A stretch of DNA of 64,000 nucleotides from CBDFGT01 sp965247225. GTDB taxonomy: Bacteria; Pseudomonadota; Alphaproteobacteria; Rhizobiales; Rhizobiaceae. Shown here piece after piece: positions 1-9,320 of this stretch. Under the pieces are notes generated by a model. The model was not told the DNA's origin, did no database searches, and saw only the letters and a list, made by a program, of their open reading frames with translations. The number at the start of each line of letters is the position of its first letter. Within the stretch, counting starts at the first letter, position 1. The position numbers and the translations under genes are program-made. Location: assembly GCA_965247225.1 (NCBI GenBank), contig CBDFGT010000029.1:124001-188000 (forward strand), in the 5' to 3' direction.

Positions 1-1176
1 ATATGTTTTGAGGATATTGTGTCTGTCAGCCCGCCGATGCAGCGGGTGATCGACCTTGCGAAGCGGGCGGCCCAATCCAGCATTCCGGTGGTCCTTGAAG
101 GGGAATCCGGTGTCGGCAAGGAAATGGTTGCCAATGCCATCCGCAACGCATCCGACAGGGCAGATAAACCGTTTGTCACCGTCAATTGCGGTGCTATTCC
201 TGCCAGTCTGGTGGAGAGCATCCTGTTCGGGCATGAAAAAGGGGCGTTTACAGGCGCCAATGAAAAACATGCCGGCAAGTTTATGGAAGCCAATCACGGC
301 ACGCTGTTTCTCGACGAAATCGGTGAATTGCCGCTGGATGTGCAGGTCAAGCTGTTGCGGGCTGTCCAGCAGGGCGAAATAGAGACTGTCGGTTCGCGTG
401 CGGCCCAGAAGGTCGATGTCCGGTTGATTTCGGCCACCAACAAGGATCTGGTCGAGGAGGTCAAGGCAGGGCGTTTCCGCGAGGATCTCTATTACCGGCT
501 CAATGTCTATCCGATCACTATTCCGGCGCTGCGCCGCCGCAAGGAAGATATTCCTGCCCTGGTGCGGGCCTTTACCAGACGCTTTTCCAGGGAGCATCGC
601 AACGGTGCCGAGATTACCGTCCATTCAGGGGCCCTGGGTCTTTTGACGGGCTATGACTGGCCGGGTAATATTCGCCAGCTGGAAAATGCGATTTTCCGTG
701 CGGTGGTGCTGTCGGACGGCCGCGAACTGACAATTGATGGTTTTCCACAGATTGCGGCCCAGATGCCGGGTTATCAGTTGAACGACGACGGGTATTTTTC
801 CTTTTCGCCGGAAGAGATTGTTTCGCGCGCCCTGTCAGTCGGAAGCCAGCGCTTCAAGGTATTTCCTGATTTTCAAAAAAATCGCGACACAGACAGGACT
901 GGGCATGAACCGTCTGGTCCGCGCCGCTCCGGGGATGCCAGTTCAGGCAATGAACGGGTTATCATGATACCCAACGCCATTGCCAGCGTTGATGATGGTG
1001 GTGATGTGCGCAAGCTTGCCGAAGTTGAAGAGGAACTGATCCGTTTTGCGCTGAAATTTTATCGCGGACAAATGAGCCAGGTCGCCCGAAAACTCGGAAT
1101 CGGGCGTTCAACGCTTTATCGCAAGCTCAAGGATTACGGGATCGATCCGGACAATCCATTACAGGATGTTGCCTGA
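1..1176 (+). CDS. Sigma-54-dependent NtrC-family response regulator, C-terminal part (5' end outside window)
   Basis: The reading frame is open from the first base, so the start and probably a receiver domain lie upstream. The visible part is a sigma-54 AAA+ domain: Walker A GESGVGKE (about codons 34-41 of the visible frame), the sigma-54 contact loop GAFTGA, Walker B GTLFLDEIGE and the arginine-rich sensor region. The C-terminus carries a Fis-type helix-turn-helix (SQVARKLGIGRSTLYRKLKDYG). Such proteins open sigma-54 promoters when phosphorylated by a partner kinase. The GTG at 19 is inside the AAA domain edge and is not a credible start. The stimulus and targets cannot be read from this fragment. 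Confidence 0.9.
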   Translation: MCFEDIVSVSPPMQRVIDLAKRAAQSSIPVVLEGESGVGKEMVANAIRNASDRADKPFVTVNCGAIPASLVESILFGHEKGAFTGANEKHAGKFMEANHGTLFLDEIGELPLDVQVKLLRAVQQGEIETVGSRAAQKVDVRLISATNKDLVEEVKAGRFREDLYYRLNVYPITIPALRRRKEDIPALVRAFTRRFSREHRNGAEITVHSGALGLLTGYDWPGNIRQLENAIFRAVVLSDGRELTIDGFPQIAAQMPGYQLNDDGYFSFSPEEIVSRALSVGSQRFKVFPDFQKNRDTDRTGHEPSGPRRSGDASSGNERVIMIPNAIASVDDGGDVRKLAEVEEELIRFALKFYRGQMSQVARKLGIGRSTLYRKLKDYGIDPDNPLQDVA

Positions 1177-1210
1177 AAACCGCTCCTGCGGCTCTCCATT
1201 ACACCCCGTC

Positions 1211-1246
1211 ACACCGCCGAAAGCCTTGACTGGCTGTCGGTGGTGT
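1211..1246 (+). terminator. Hairpin after the NtrC-type gene; rest of the 1177-1588 gap is empty
   Basis: Arms ACACCGCCGA and TCGGTGGTGT pair fully (one G-T), with further GCC/GGC pairing around a short loop. There is no T-run, so it is at best a weak terminator. Nothing else recognisable was seen between 1177 and 1588, which must also hold the promoter of the next gene. Confidence 0.35.
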
Positions 1247-1588
1247 CAAACCTGTTCATATCGCCGCAGGTTGGTATAAACAGGCTGGTACAAGAGGGCA
1301 GAAGTCCCGGCGGTGCTGTTTGCGATGCTGCGCAACGTCAGCCCGCCACCAGATAACAGGGGTAGTTTGCAAAATATACGATATTTCCATTTTACGTTTA
1401 TCCCTTGTTAGGAGATTGTTCACTATGTAAGAGAACGGTTGACGTCTGTGGTAAATTTGCCATTGTGTCACCGCAATTGACAATCATGTGGTTTATCCGA
1501 GGGCTTTTTGGCTTCTTCAGGAATAGGATTGCCGAATTTGTTTGGTATCGTGAAAGAATCGAGCGACAGAAAAACGCAAGCTTTGGCA

Positions 1589-3319
1589 ATGCTGATGAAT
1601 TGCATTCGTTACAAGATGCGTTTTATGATTGCACTGTTCATGCTTTCGCTTGGACTGGCGATTGCGCCGCTTTCTGCCGCGCAGGCTGAGAACCGCTCAT
1701 TGAAGATTTATTTTGTCCATACAGGCGAAAAGGCAACCATTACCTTCAAGCGCAATGGCAAGTTTGACAAGGCCGGTCTGGCGCAGTTGAACCGGTTCCT
1801 GCGTGACTGGCGTCGCAATGAGCCCACGAAAATGGATCCCCGTCTTTTTGATCTGATCTGGGAAGTGTACAGGAAATCCGGTTCGCGCGAATATATTCAC
1901 GTTGTCAGTGCCTATCGTTCGCCTGCAACCAATTCGATGCTGCGATCGCGCTCCAAGATGGTGGCTGAAAAGAGCCAGCATATGCTGGGCAAGGCCATGG
2001 ATTTTTATCTTCCCGACGTGAAACTGGCAACGTTGCGGGCCATTGGTATCAAGATGCAGGCTGGCGGCGTTGGTTATTATCCGAATTCCGGTTCGCCTTT
2101 CTGCCATATGGATGTTGGTGGCGTTCGCGCCTGGCCGCGCATGTCGCGTGAGCAACTGGTGCAACTGTTTCCTGACGGGAAAACAATGCATATTCCTGCT
2201 GATGGCAAGCCGCTGCCCGGATATAATCAGGCCGTTGCAGAGTACAAGCGCCGTGTCGGCGACAGTTCAGTCGAAGTCGCCGATTTCGGTGGTGCCAAGA
2301 AAAAAGGCTTCTTTGCGCGTCTGTTCGGCGGTGGCGGTGATGAAGACGAACAGCCGGATGAAATTCTGGCTGCGCCCGTCGCCGTTGCTTCTGCAAAGCC
2401 TGCTTCGCCGTTGCCGGGCGTTGACAATGCGCAGCCCATTGTGGCCTCGACGCCTGCTGTTGCAACCGTGACGCCTGTTTCCCAGGAGGTTGCCATTGCT
2501 GCACCGGTGCCGACATTGCGTCCGGCTTTTGCCGATCAGGGTGTCGATGCTGAGCCAGTCGATGGAATGCAGACGGCCATGCTTGAAGCGCCGCGCAGCA
2601 ATGCGGTGGATGCCCTGAACGCTGTTGCGGCAGCTGAACCCGTGGCATTCGTTGACCTTTCTTCCTATTCTGTTCCGGTTCCGCAGCTTTTGGGTGCCCG
2701 TCAGGCTCCAGGCGAAGCCCAGCAGGTGGCCTCCGCCGAACCATTGTCGGCGGGGAGTGCAAATGCATTGGCCTTTGTTCCTGTGCCGGGTGCAAGACCC
2801 GCAGAGGATGCCACGCTGGCACAGGCTTCGGAGGCTGTTGTTCCGCAACTGGCTGCAACGCCTGTTGCAAAGCCCGCTGGCGCGCCTGTGGAAGTCGCGA
2901 TGCTGGCTCCCCAGCCAAAGCCGGTGGTGCGCGGTTTGAGTGCGACGCCTGAAAAAACGGTCGTTGCCGTGCCGGTCGCCGTCAAGCCGGTTCCTGAGAA
3001 GACCCTTGATCTTGCCTCGGTTGAGGCTGATGAAGAAGATGACTTTTTCAGCAATCAAAGTGCCTTTTCGGTTGATTCGAATACCGTCGTGAAAAAGGGT
3101 CCGCGCCCGAATGGAGCGGTCAAGGTTGAAGCAAAGAAGACATTGACCGGCGATGCGCTTTCAAAATGGGCCTTGTCAACGGGCCGTTCCGAAACAGTGG
3201 TGCAGTCTGTCAAAGCGCCACGGTTTGCCAGCAGGACGTTGCGTACCCAACCGGTGGAAATGCCGTCTTCCGGCTTCAGCGCCACGCCGGTCCAGATTGA
3301 TACCGGTCGGTTCAACTGA
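1589..3319 (+). CDS. DUF882 (YcbK/MepK-like, peptidase M15_2) exported protein with a long Ala/Pro/Val-rich tail
   Basis: An N-terminal signal peptide (IALFMLSLGLAIAPLSAAQA) is followed by a DUF882 domain. The likely zinc ligands of M15-type peptidases are visible: His131 and Asp138 in SQHMLGKAMDF, and His173 in FCHMDVGG (numbered from 1589). This family includes murein endopeptidases, so a role in peptidoglycan cleavage in the periplasm is likely. About 350 residues of low-complexity A/P/V-rich sequence follow, then a short conserved-looking C-terminus. The start is uncertain: ATG at 1589, 1595 or 1616, or TTG at 1508; I chose 1589 because the signal peptide begins just after it. Confidence 0.8.
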   Translation: MLMNCIRYKMRFMIALFMLSLGLAIAPLSAAQAENRSLKIYFVHTGEKATITFKRNGKFDKAGLAQLNRFLRDWRRNEPTKMDPRLFDLIWEVYRKSGSREYIHVVSAYRSPATNSMLRSRSKMVAEKSQHMLGKAMDFYLPDVKLATLRAIGIKMQAGGVGYYPNSGSPFCHMDVGGVRAWPRMSREQLVQLFPDGKTMHIPADGKPLPGYNQAVAEYKRRVGDSSVEVADFGGAKKKGFFARLFGGGGDEDEQPDEILAAPVAVASAKPASPLPGVDNAQPIVASTPAVATVTPVSQEVAIAAPVPTLRPAFADQGVDAEPVDGMQTAMLEAPRSNAVDALNAVAAAEPVAFVDLSSYSVPVPQLLGARQAPGEAQQVASAEPLSAGSANALAFVPVPGARPAEDATLAQASEAVVPQLAATPVAKPAGAPVEVAMLAPQPKPVVRGLSATPEKTVVAVPVAVKPVPEKTLDLASVEADEEDDFFSNQSAFSVDSNTVVKKGPRPNGAVKVEAKKTLTGDALSKWALSTGRSETVVQSVKAPRFASRTLRTQPVEMPSSGFSATPVQIDTGRFN

Positions 3320-3614
3320 CGGATCGTCCCGGCATGAGGCTTGGGTGGGCAGCCATCGGCCTATGAATGGTATTGTTCTGCGATTGTCTGCAACTTTGAT
3401 GATGGCGGCCATGTCTTGTCGACGGAGGCCCTTGACCGTTCGCCAATCTCGGTAGTGGCACCCTGTGACCATACGGGGATGATCTGGGTCTTGCTCATGG
3501 ACATGTTTGTCTTTGCCATTGCTCCATGCTCGGCGAGTCTGACCGGAGCAGCCCTGATTATTGTAGCCTGTGCAATGGCCATCCAGTTCGTGCCAGCAGG
3601 CAATCGGGCAGACA
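3320..3614. other. Gap without a recognisable gene
   Basis: Short open frames exist on both strands (for example 3361-3615 leftward), but none has a good ribosome-binding site or a family I recognise. I see no RNA gene here. Confidence 0.4.
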
Positions 3615-3640
3615 AAAGGCCGGTCTGAGCCGGCCCCTTT
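3615..3640 (-). terminator. Rho-independent terminator for the leftward GapR operon
   Basis: AAAGGCCGG and CCGGCCCCTTT form a GC-rich hairpin with a six-base loop. Read leftward it is followed by TTTTGTC. It lies 22 bases beyond the stop of the DUF2312 gene. Confidence 0.65.
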
Positions 3641-3662
3641 GTTCACAGTTTAGTGTGGTTTG

Positions 3663-3941
3663 TCAGGCGGCTTCGCTGTCGGCAGCAGGAGCGTCGATCA
3701 TGCCAAGGGCCAGGAGATAGGTGTCCAGAATGGCTTCCTGTTCCATGCGTTCTTCCAGATCCTGCTTGCGGATCGCGATAACCTTTTTGAGGATTTTTGT
3801 GTCGAAACCGGTGCCCTTGGCCTCCGCATAGACATCCTTGATGTCGTCAGCGATTGTTTTCTTTTCCTCTTCAAGACGTTCAATGCGCTCGATAAAGGCG
3901 CGAAGCTGGTCGCGGGCGACGCCATGTGCAGCATCCGACAT
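3663..3941 (-). CDS. gapR: DUF2312 / GapR-family nucleoid protein
   Basis: A 92-residue, highly charged helical protein (ARDQLRAFIERIERLEEEKK, then DIKDVYAEAKGTGFDTKILKKVI). This is the DUF2312 family, whose Caulobacter member GapR binds overtwisted DNA ahead of replication and transcription and is needed for chromosome maintenance. The start at 3941 has the Shine-Dalgarno sequence CAGGAG five bases upstream; the open frame extends further but without a better start. It is the last gene of a leftward cluster behind DUF1244 and an amidohydrolase gene. Confidence 0.88.
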   Translation of the reverse strand: MSDAAHGVARDQLRAFIERIERLEEEKKTIADDIKDVYAEAKGTGFDTKILKKVIAIRKQDLEERMEQEAILDTYLLALGMIDAPAADSEAA

Positions 3942-4031
3942 TGGTAACTCCTGTGTATTGACTGAATTTCGTGATGGTGACCTGCCGAAAATGTCGGGCA
4001 AGGTCAAGGCAATTTTAAATCCCGGTCGTGA

Positions 4032-4337
4032 CTATTCCTTCGGCCTGTTGATTTCAAAGGCGGCTTTTTGTGCCGGATCAGCCCCGGACTGGTAGCGCTG
4101 CCTGAATTCTTCATAGGGCATACCATAGATGCGCAGGCGCGATTCGTCCTTGCTGACGGGTGCACCGGCTGCTCCTGCTGCCTCTGCGTACCAGTTTGAC
4201 AGGCAATTGCGGCAGAAGCCGGCGAGATTCATCAGATCTATGTTCTGTACATCGGTCCGCTCTTGCAAATGCGCCAGAAGCCTTCGGAATGCGGCGGCCT
4301 CAAATTCAATCTGTTGCTCAGGTGTCGGCTGGGTCAT
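4032..4337 (-). CDS. DUF1244 family protein
   Basis: 101 residues with the conserved core LAGFCRNCLSNWYAEAA and, later, YGMPYEEF, which mark DUF1244, a small alpha- and gammaproteobacterial family of unknown function. Two cysteines in CRNC could bind a metal, but this is only inference. Its ATG overlaps the stop of the upstream amidohydrolase gene (ATGA), so the two are translationally coupled. Confidence 0.82.
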   Translation of the reverse strand: MTQPTPEQQIEFEAAAFRRLLAHLQERTDVQNIDLMNLAGFCRNCLSNWYAEAAGAAGAPVSKDESRLRIYGMPYEEFRQRYQSGADPAQKAAFEINRPKE

Positions 4338-5125
4338 GGTTCATACGCTCCCGTGCGTGAAGGATAGACCTTGTATGTGTGCAGATCGTCACGGTTGTTC
4401 AAGGCGTCAAAAATCGGTGCCAGACGGATGGCCCAGTCTTCAATACCCTGCTCATCGGCTATCAGATCCTGACGGACTTCCAAAAGCGCGTGCGGGATGC
4501 CAAGCCTGTGGCAATGCCGGTACATCGTGTCGCCTTTCAGGGCACCGTCATAGGGTTCATTGTCCCCCACCAGAATATCGCCGGGTCTCTCAAGGGCGTT
4601 GATCAGGCCGCGGGCCGCGCGTTCGTCGCTGTCCCACAACACGGCAGCATGCCAGGGACGCGGTACATTTTTCCAGGCCGGCGTGTAGGAATGCAATGAC
4701 AGGACCAACGATGCCCTTGCCGTGGATTTGGCAACAGCCTCAATGGTTTGGGCAATGGCTGCATGATAGGGGCGATAATAGGTCGCGATACGGTTGTCCC
4801 ATTCCTGTGTGCTGATCGGATAATTCCCGGAAATGATGGCACCGTCTGATAATTTCATGATCAGTGTCGGATCATCCTCACCACGGTTGGGATCAATCAG
4901 AAGTCTTGAAAACCGGCACAAAACGGCTGGAGCGTTCAAAATGCCTGCCAGCTTGCGGGTCAGGCTTTCCACGCCAATGTCATAGGCAATGTGCCGTTCA
5001 AAGGCCTTTTGTGGCAAACCAAGATTTTTATAATGGTCCGGTAGCTTGTTTGTGGCATGATCCGCCAGCAAGACAAGGCCCTTGCTGGTGTTGCCATGAA
5101 TCTGTTCAAATGCCCTATATGCCAT
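4334..5125 (-). CDS. N-formylglutamate amidohydrolase family protein
   Basis: 263 residues, the usual size for this zinc-hydrolase family (HutG-like in name). Visible family features are LLADHATNKLP near the N-terminus, CRFSRLLIDPNRGEDDPTL around residue 70, and SLHSYTP for a third metal-site region. Family members deformylate N-formylglutamate in histidine degradation, but no hut genes are nearby, so the true substrate is open. It heads a leftward operon with DUF1244 and GapR, a neighbourhood I recall from other Hyphomicrobiales. Confidence 0.82.
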   Translation of the reverse strand: MAYRAFEQIHGNTSKGLVLLADHATNKLPDHYKNLGLPQKAFERHIAYDIGVESLTRKLAGILNAPAVLCRFSRLLIDPNRGEDDPTLIMKLSDGAIISGNYPISTQEWDNRIATYYRPYHAAIAQTIEAVAKSTARASLVLSLHSYTPAWKNVPRPWHAAVLWDSDERAARGLINALERPGDILVGDNEPYDGALKGDTMYRHCHRLGIPHALLEVRQDLIADEQGIEDWAIRLAPIFDALNNRDDLHTYKVYPSRTGAYEP

Positions 5126-5319
5126 TCTCGTGTTTCAACCGTCATTTGCCTGCCTTAAAAGGATCGCATGATGCCGTCATGGATACAATAATGGATTTGG
5201 GGCGTGATCGGGGCGACAGGCAAAATCAGGCCCTTTCCAACATATAATCGATTAGAGTTGCGTTGACATTCCTGTCCCTTCGTCGCAAGAAAGCTATATG
5301 CAACAGTCTTGGAGTTTCA

Positions 5320-5802
5320 TTGAAAAACGTGCAAAGCCAAATTTTTTTCATCCTGTTGCGGTCATTCCGCCCGGCCTTCCTGAAGGTTGCCCTGGCCGGA
5401 ATGTGCCTGTTGTGGTTCGGTGGTGCCGGCGAGGCAAGAGCTGAATTCCGGGTCTGCAACGGAACGCCGAATCTTGTCGGTGTTGCCATTGGTTACCGTG
5501 CCAGGGAAGGCTGGATTACCGAGGGCTGGTGGCAGGTTCCTGCCACGACCTGTGCAACACTGATCGAAGGCAAGCTGCAATCACGATACTATTACCTGTA
5601 TGCGGAAGATGCGGCCCGTGGCGGTCGCTGGGCCGGCGAAGTGAACATGTGTGTTGCCGAAAACGAGTTCAAAATCGTTGGCGTGCAGGATTGTTTTGCG
5701 CGCGGCTTCCAGCGGATGGGATTCAAGGAATATGATACGGGCAATCAGGGGAGCTGGATGGTCCAGCTGTCTGACGGGTCCGGAACGCAAGAAAGCCAGT
5801 AG
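5320..5802 (+). CDS. DUF1036 family exported protein
   Basis: About 160 residues: an N-terminal hydrophobic segment (FLKVALAGMCLLWFGGAGEARA) acting as signal peptide or anchor, then the DUF1036 core (FRVCNGTPNLVGVAIGYRAREGWITEGWW, with Cys residues later). The function of DUF1036 is unknown. I chose the TTG at 5320 because GGAG lies five bases upstream; an earlier TTG at 5263 would overlap a TTGACA promoter-like sequence. It ends two bases before pyk, so the two are probably cotranscribed. Confidence 0.8.
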   Translation: MKNVQSQIFFILLRSFRPAFLKVALAGMCLLWFGGAGEARAEFRVCNGTPNLVGVAIGYRAREGWITEGWWQVPATTCATLIEGKLQSRYYYLYAEDAARGGRWAGEVNMCVAENEFKIVGVQDCFARGFQRMGFKEYDTGNQGSWMVQLSDGSGTQESQ

Positions 5803-5804
5803 AC

Positions 5805-7244
5805 ATGAAGAGAAACCGTAAAGTCAAGATTCTCGCAACCCTTGGCCCGGCATCCAGCGATGAAGCCATGATCCAGAAGTTGCATGAGGCGGGCGCTGAT
5901 CTTTTCCGAATCAATATGAGCCATGCCAGTCATGACATGATGCGCACATTGATTGAACGTATTCGCTCGGTTGAAGCCCGTTGTGGCCGTCCGATCGGTA
6001 TTCTGGCAGATTTGCAGGGACCAAAATTGCGTGTCGGCAAATTTGCCGAAGGCAAGGTCGCCATGGTTGCCGGGCAAAGCTTCACGCTGGACAACAAGGA
6101 CGTTCCGGGCGATTCCAGCCGTGTTTTCCTGCCGCATCCGGAAATTCTGGAAGCGGTGAGGCCCGGTGACCGCCTGCTGATTGATGACGGGCGTCTGGCC
6201 CTGCGCGCGGAAAAATGTGACGGTGCCAGCATTGTCTGTACTGTGATTTCCGGCACTGTGATCTCGGACCGCAAGGGCGTGAGCCTGCCTGATACGATCC
6301 TGACCAGTGGTGCGCTGACCCCGAAAGACTGGACGGATCTTGATGCCGTTCTGGCAACCGGTGCCGTCGACTGGGTTGCATTGTCGTTTATCCAGCGGCC
6401 CGAGGATCTTTCGGAAGTCCGCAAGGTGACCAAGGGTCGCGTTGGTCTCATGTCCAAGATTGAAAAGCCCCAGGCCCTGGAGCGGATTGACGAGATTATC
6501 GAGCTTTCGGACGCCCTGATGGTTGCCCGTGGTGATCTGGGTGTGGAAATGCCGCTTGAGGCTGTTCCGGGCATCCAGAAGCAGTTGACACGCGCCTGTC
6601 GCAGGGCTGGCAAGCCGGTGGTTGTGGCCACACAGATGCTGGAATCTATGATTACTGCTGCCGTGCCAACCCGTGCCGAAGTTTCCGATGTGGCCACTGC
6701 CGTGTTTGAGGGCGCGGATGCTGTGATGCTGTCGGCAGAATCAGCCTCCGGGGACTACCCTGTAGAGGCGGTGAGCACCATGGCCCGCATTGCAAGCCAG
6801 GTGGAGCGTGATCCGCATTATCCGGGTATTATCTATGCACAGCGCCCTGAGCCGGAAGCAACAGGAGCTGACGCCATTTCTCTGGCGGCCCGCCAGATTG
6901 CCGAAACGCTGAAACTGAGCGCCATTGTCTGCTACACATCGTCCGGTACAACCGGCCTTCGCGCAGCCCGTGAGCGTCCGGATGTGCCTATCCTTGCGCT
7001 GTCGCCGATTGTCGAGACGGCACGTCGCCTGTCTGTCGTCTGGGGCCTGCATTGCGTGGTGACCGGCGATGCCACAGACATGGATGACATGGTCAACCGC
7101 GCCTGCCGCGTTGTCTGCAATGAAGGTTTCGGCAAGCCGGGCGACCGTGTGATCATGTCGGCCGGTGTGCCGCTGGGCACGCCGGGGGCCACAAACTTCC
7201 TGCGCATCGCCTATATCGGTGCGGACGGTATTTCCGGTTACTGA
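5805..7244 (+). CDS. pyk: Pyruvate kinase
   Basis: 479 residues, full length. It begins with the standard KVKILATLGPASS, has the FRINMSHA substrate loop, the metal/lysine active-site motif VGLMSKIEKPQALERIDEI and ARGDLGVEMPLE. The C-terminal allosteric domain is present (residues about 350-475). It converts phosphoenolpyruvate and ADP to pyruvate and ATP in the last step of glycolysis. It directly follows the DUF1036 gene. Its stop overlaps by seven bases the stop of the convergent hydrolase gene. Confidence 0.97.
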   Translation: MKRNRKVKILATLGPASSDEAMIQKLHEAGADLFRINMSHASHDMMRTLIERIRSVEARCGRPIGILADLQGPKLRVGKFAEGKVAMVAGQSFTLDNKDVPGDSSRVFLPHPEILEAVRPGDRLLIDDGRLALRAEKCDGASIVCTVISGTVISDRKGVSLPDTILTSGALTPKDWTDLDAVLATGAVDWVALSFIQRPEDLSEVRKVTKGRVGLMSKIEKPQALERIDEIIELSDALMVARGDLGVEMPLEAVPGIQKQLTRACRRAGKPVVVATQMLESMITAAVPTRAEVSDVATAVFEGADAVMLSAESASGDYPVEAVSTMARIASQVERDPHYPGIIYAQRPEPEATGADAISLAARQIAETLKLSAIVCYTSSGTTGLRAARERPDVPILALSPIVETARRLSVVWGLHCVVTGDATDMDDMVNRACRVVCNEGFGKPGDRVIMSAGVPLGTPGATNFLRIAYIGADGISGY

Positions 7245-8266
7245 TCCGCGGAAAAATGATCGCCGGCAATGCGGGCTTCGGTCTGTGTTGCCAGCGATTG
7301 GAGATCGACCGGCTTGCCGGAAAGCTTTTCCAGCGCCGCAATGGCCAGGTCTGTTGCAATATAATCCGGCTTGTGGCCGAGATTCTTGATCCACAGCAGT
7401 TCCGATCCCCTGATATCCCGTGCAAGCCCCCGGGAATGGATATTGGCCAGAACAATATCATCGCTGTCACCGGTTATGATAATGGTCGGTGCGGTGATGC
7501 CCTTGTATTGCGGCGCTACACGCTCGACATAGGCCTCAAGGTTTGCGATATCCTGCGCATTGCTGGCGAATGTATCCGGGCGCAATACCAGAACAGGCGC
7601 TGTTTTTTCCAGATAATCATCCGGTGCCCTGTTGGGTGCAAAGACCGAATCAATGCCGCCTGAAAGGCGGAGAAGGCCCGCAGGCATGGCAATCACATGG
7701 TTGAACAACCAGCCAAGCACAGGTGTGGAAGCGGCAGTATAATACCACTCCACACCGCCGGGCCAGGGGTGGGTTGCTGGAGAGAGAAACAGAATGCCTG
7801 CCACCTTGTCGGGGTGACGCAAGGCCAGGCTTGCAACAATGGCGCCGCCGAACGAATGGCCGATGATGATGGCGCGTTTTATGCCGCGTTTGTCCATGAG
7901 TGTGGCTATGGCGTCGGCCTGGCCTGCCGGTGTGCTGTTGGCTGTACCACCGCGATCCGAATATCCGTGGCCAGGACGGTCAACAAACAGCATTTCGGCC
8001 TGTCCTTGCAGCTTGCCGCGAAAGGCCTGCATCTGATCGAGCAGGTTGCCGCTGGCACCATGAACGAACACCAGAGACGGCAGATCTGCCGTTTCGGGAC
8101 GTGGAACCAGAACAGAATTAAGGCTGTAGCCGCCAATATCAATCCGCTCACCCTGATTGGGAAATGCGGTCTCGATCTGACGGGTTTTCCAGGTGGAGAA
8201 ACCGATACCGGCGAGAATGACAAGCGCTATGAAACCAATAAAAAACACGAGTATCGACCTGATCAT
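7238..8266 (-). CDS. Membrane-anchored alpha/beta hydrolase
   Basis: 342 residues from the ATG at 8266 (an ATG at 8281 is possible). One N-terminal transmembrane segment (ILVFFIGFIALVILAGIGF) is followed by an alpha/beta-hydrolase fold. The oxyanion motif FVHGASGN, nucleophile elbow GHSFGG, acid TGDSDDIV and histidine NLGHKPDY make a complete Ser-Asp-His triad. The substrate cannot be told from sequence. It converges on pyk with overlapping stops. Confidence 0.85.
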   Translation of the reverse strand: MIRSILVFFIGFIALVILAGIGFSTWKTRQIETAFPNQGERIDIGGYSLNSVLVPRPETADLPSLVFVHGASGNLLDQMQAFRGKLQGQAEMLFVDRPGHGYSDRGGTANSTPAGQADAIATLMDKRGIKRAIIIGHSFGGAIVASLALRHPDKVAGILFLSPATHPWPGGVEWYYTAASTPVLGWLFNHVIAMPAGLLRLSGGIDSVFAPNRAPDDYLEKTAPVLVLRPDTFASNAQDIANLEAYVERVAPQYKGITAPTIIITGDSDDIVLANIHSRGLARDIRGSELLWIKNLGHKPDYIATDLAIAALEKLSGKPVDLQSLATQTEARIAGDHFSADQ

Positions 8267-8310
8267 GAAGTGAACTTTCACGGTTGATGCGCTTCGCGCC
8301 GAACCGGATA

Positions 8311-8325
8311 AATGCGATTCGCATT
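8311..8325. promoter_or_regulatory. Palindrome AATGCGATTCGCATT, possible Fur-family operator
   Basis: A perfect 6-3-6 inverted repeat lies 45 bases upstream of the hydrolase start. Fur/Mur-type sites of alphaproteobacteria have a similar composition, so an iron- or manganese-responsive operator is possible. This is a weak, single-site inference. Confidence 0.3.
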
Positions 8326-8426
8326 ACCTCTTTGTTGATGCGTGTTACGCAAAACCGCCAGACACTTTCATGCAAAATCCATCACCAGCGGTGTACGATT
8401 GCCAAAGCATTTCAGATTACCCCTTG

Positions 8427-9041
8427 TCAGGTGCGGTTGCCGGCAAGTTTGTCAGACAGGGCATTGAGCCGGGTCTGGGCGTCCCTGTCGGCCGGGTAAA
8501 TCGCCAAAATGTCTTCCAGTGCTGTCATGGCCTGTTTGTCCATGCCGCGCTCTTCCAGAATGGACGCCATGCCGGAGATGGCACCGAAATGGCGTGGCTC
8601 CAGTTTCAGGACAACCGTAATGTCCGCCATGGCTTTGCGGTAGTTCTTCATTGTGTAGTGGAGGGTTGCCCGCTGGTTCCAGGCCTCGGCAAAATCCGGT
8701 TTCAGCGCAATGGCCTGATCCAGAAATTCAAGTGCTGCCGGAAGACGGTTTTGTTTGATGGCTTCCGCCGACCATTGCAACATGAGATTGACTGTGGCGC
8801 TGCCGGAATCACGCCATTCCATCCCGATGAGACCGGCAATTTCATTGGCCTGGTCCGGATCGCGCGTTTTCTTCAGGCTTGCAAAGAGCGTATCGAGACG
8901 CTGTTTCTGGCTCTGGAACGGCTGTTGCATATCCGGTTTTGCAGTTTCAGCCGAAAATGCTTCAGGGTATTGACCTGAAACACCAAGAATCACGGCAAAG
9001 CCTGCCAGAATACGGATATATGAAACGCACATGGCGGACAT
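8427..9041 (-). CDS. Exported TPR-repeat protein
   Basis: 204 residues from the ATG at 9041 (the frame reaches an ATG at 9083). The N-terminus reads as a signal peptide (IRILAGFAVILGVSGQYPEAFSA). At least two tetratricopeptide repeats follow (AALEFLDQAIALKPDFAEAW, then RKAMADITVVLKLEP), indicating a periplasmic protein-protein interaction role. No enzymatic motif is seen. It is monocistronic, next to rpmJ on the same strand. Confidence 0.75.
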   Translation of the reverse strand: MSAMCVSYIRILAGFAVILGVSGQYPEAFSAETAKPDMQQPFQSQKQRLDTLFASLKKTRDPDQANEIAGLIGMEWRDSGSATVNLMLQWSAEAIKQNRLPAALEFLDQAIALKPDFAEAWNQRATLHYTMKNYRKAMADITVVLKLEPRHFGAISGMASILEERGMDKQAMTALEDILAIYPADRDAQTRLNALSDKLAGNRT

Positions 9042-9141
9042 GATAGCCCGCCAGTTTGTAATATCAAACCAAATTTTTGTCATTCAACACATCTTTGCCT
9101 GCATGTATCCATCGTCAGGCAGAGATGATCAGAAACTTCGA

Positions 9142-9267
9142 TCAGCCCTGACGAGCCTTGAAACGCGGGTTCTGCTTGTTGATGATATAAACGCGGCCCT
9201 TGCGGCGCACAACGCGGTTATCCCGGTGACGAGCCTTGAGCGACTTGAGCGAATTCTTGATCTTCAT
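9142..9267 (-). CDS. rpmJ: 50S ribosomal protein L36
   Basis: Read leftward from the ATG at 9267 the product is 41 residues beginning MKIKNSLKSLKARHRDNRVV and ending NPRFKARQG. This matches the L36 family in its longer form without the zinc-binding cysteines. It sits as a single gene between purK and the TPR gene, a common location in Hyphomicrobiales. The long rightward open frame covering it (9031-10701) is an antisense shadow. Confidence 0.95.
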   Translation of the reverse strand: MKIKNSLKSLKARHRDNRVVRRKGRVYIINKQNPRFKARQG

Positions 9268-9320
9268 TTTTTGATCCGCAGTGTTGCCGGGTTTCGTGCC
9301 CGGTATATATTACAATCAAA

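Noticed and set aside
3361..3615. Leftward 84-codon open frame in the gap after the DUF882 gene
   Set aside because: No ribosome-binding site or recognisable family, and it lies behind the GapR terminator; left as unassigned.
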